In this document: positions 5,397-6,162 of the stretch, one piece after another
Numbering within the stretch: position 1 is the first letter of the stretch
Layout of the letters: every line of letters starts with the position of its first letter
Assembly (NCBI GenBank): GCA_946480555.1
Contig: CAMLLE010000206.1
Span: forward strand, 1-6,162
Source of the DNA: an uncultured Verrucomicrobia subdivision 3 bacterium
GTDB taxonomy: Bacteria; Verrucomicrobiota; Verrucomicrobiae; Limisphaerales; CAMLLE01
Length of the DNA stretch: 6,162 nucleotides
Direction: 5' to 3'
Notes under the pieces: generated by a model
Seen by the model: only the letters and a program-made list of their open reading frames with translations
Database searches by the model: none
What the model was told of the DNA's origin: nothing
Position numbers and translations under genes: made by a program

Positions 5397-6162
5397 CTAG
5401 CCGAGCTTAGCCAGTTCAGCTCTTGCCAGTTCCGCGAGCGGTTTGATTGTTTTCGCATCGAACTGGAACTTCGCCCCCGCGGCGCTGAAGAGTTCCGGGA
5501 GCGGACGCGCGCCGCCGAGTTGAAGTGATTTCTTGTATGCGTTCAGCGCGCCGGCCTTGTCCTTCTTCGAATTTGCCCACACTTGCAGCGCGCCCAGCTG
5601 AGCGATGCCGTATTCGATGTAGTAGAACGGATGCAGGAAGATGTGGAGCTGCTTGTGCCAGAGATACGCGCGGCTCTTGTCGTAGCCGCTCCAATCCACA
5701 TCGCCGCCGAACCGGTCCATCAGCGAAAGCCAGGCGAGCGAGCGTTCGGATCGCGTGTGACCCGGATGCGTGTAAATCCAATGCTGAAACGCATCCACGG
5801 TCGCGATCCACGGAAACACTCCCAGCACGCTTTCGAGATGCGCTTTGCGCGCGCGGTTGCCATCGTCCGCCGAATAGAACTCCTCGATGAACTCGTTGCC
5901 GAGCAGTTCCATGCTCATCGATGCGACTTCGCAGAATTCAATCGGCGCGTTGCGATAGGCATATAAATCTTCGTCGCGCGTCGCGAGCGCATGAAACGCG
6001 TGGCCAGCTTCGTGAAGGATGGTTTCGACGTCGCGTTGAAGCCCGACCGCATTCATGAAGATGAAGGGCAGGCGCGATTCCGCGAGCGTGGATTGATAGC
6101 CGCCCGGCGCCTTGCCTTTGCGATTTGCCAGGTCGAGCAACCGCAAATCCTGCATCTGCTGG
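5397..6162 (-). CDS. M3-family zinc oligopeptidase (PepF-like), N-terminal part beyond the right edge
   Basis: The open frame reaches the right edge with no in-frame stop, so only the C-terminal 255 or so residues are visible; the ATG at 6155 is internal. The catalytic zinc site is H-E-A-G-H (6014-6000), with the third ligand glutamate 24 residues after the second histidine in the block FCEVASMSMELL, the spacing known for oligoendopeptidase F-like M3 enzymes. Upstream of it is GKAPGGYQSTLAESRLPFIF, and further on HPFYYIEYGIAQLGALQVW, the typical C-terminal substrate-cleft helix with its His/Tyr-Tyr residues. Members cleave short peptides in the cytoplasm. M3 proteins usually have 560-700 residues, so more than half is missing. 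It is the upstream partner of the SDR, 36 bases apart. The family is clear; PepF subtype likely. Confidence 0.92.
   Translation of the reverse strand, partial: QQMQDLRLLDLANRKGKAPGGYQSTLAESRLPFIFMNAVGLQRDVETILHEAGHAFHALATRDEDLYAYRNAPIEFCEVASMSMELLGNEFIEEFYSADDGNRARKAHLESVLGVFPWIATVDAFQHWIYTHPGHTRSERSLAWLSLMDRFGGDVDWSGYDKSRAYLWHKQLHIFLHPFYYIEYGIAQLGALQVWANSKKDKAGALNAYKKSLQLGGARPLPELFSAAGAKFQFDAKTIKPLAELARAELAKLG

Overview
The window is a GC-rich bacterial chromosome segment carrying six protein-coding genes plus two unusually repeat-rich intergenic spacers. The gene types (an Alx-like TerC protein, a NhaR-like LysR regulator, NADP isocitrate dehydrogenase, an NDUFA9-type SDR and an oligoendopeptidase F-like M3 peptidase) and above all the palindromic spacer repeats remind me of soil or freshwater Verrucomicrobiota (Pedosphaera/Limisphaerales-like). 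That placement is an inference from memory of similar repeats and was not tested. There is no rRNA, tRNA, CRISPR array, insertion sequence or phage gene.

Layout. Positions 1-1512 hold a minus-strand cluster transcribed leftwards: a short HPF/RaiA-family ribosome hibernation factor, then after 30 bases a TerC/Alx-family membrane protein, then a small PGPGW-type membrane protein whose start codon overlaps the terC stop (ATGA) and which runs off the left edge. Divergent from it on the plus strand is a NhaR-like LysR regulator, best started at a GTG at 1617. That start leaves a 104-base shared promoter region. Positions 2529-2794 are a convergent spacer between the regulator and icd, packed with hairpins, including a plausible intrinsic terminator for icd. 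Positions 2795-4060 hold icd on the minus strand. Positions 4061-4448 are a 388-base non-coding spacer containing a 47-base inverted repeat pair. Positions 4449-6162 hold a second minus-strand pair: an M3 metallopeptidase (5' part beyond the right edge) followed 36 bases later by an NDUFA9-like atypical SDR.

How the genes may work together. The hpf-terC-PGPGW cluster facing a NhaR-like activator looks like a stress or ion-homeostasis module: ribosome protection plus membrane proteins of a family linked to metal (Mn) export and alkaline or tellurite stress, possibly controlled by the divergent regulator. Icd is a stand-alone TCA-cycle gene. The peptidase/SDR pair is probably co-transcribed, with no obvious shared pathway.

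The most interesting signal is in the two spacers flanking icd. Each holds two copies of a structured repeat in inverted orientation, and the copies differ mainly at paired stem positions by compensatory changes. In the first spacer all five differences in a 23-base unit keep the stem paired. In the second, four stem differences in a 47-base unit form two swapped base pairs. This indicates selection, or a copying mechanism, acting on the hairpin fold rather than on the primary sequence.
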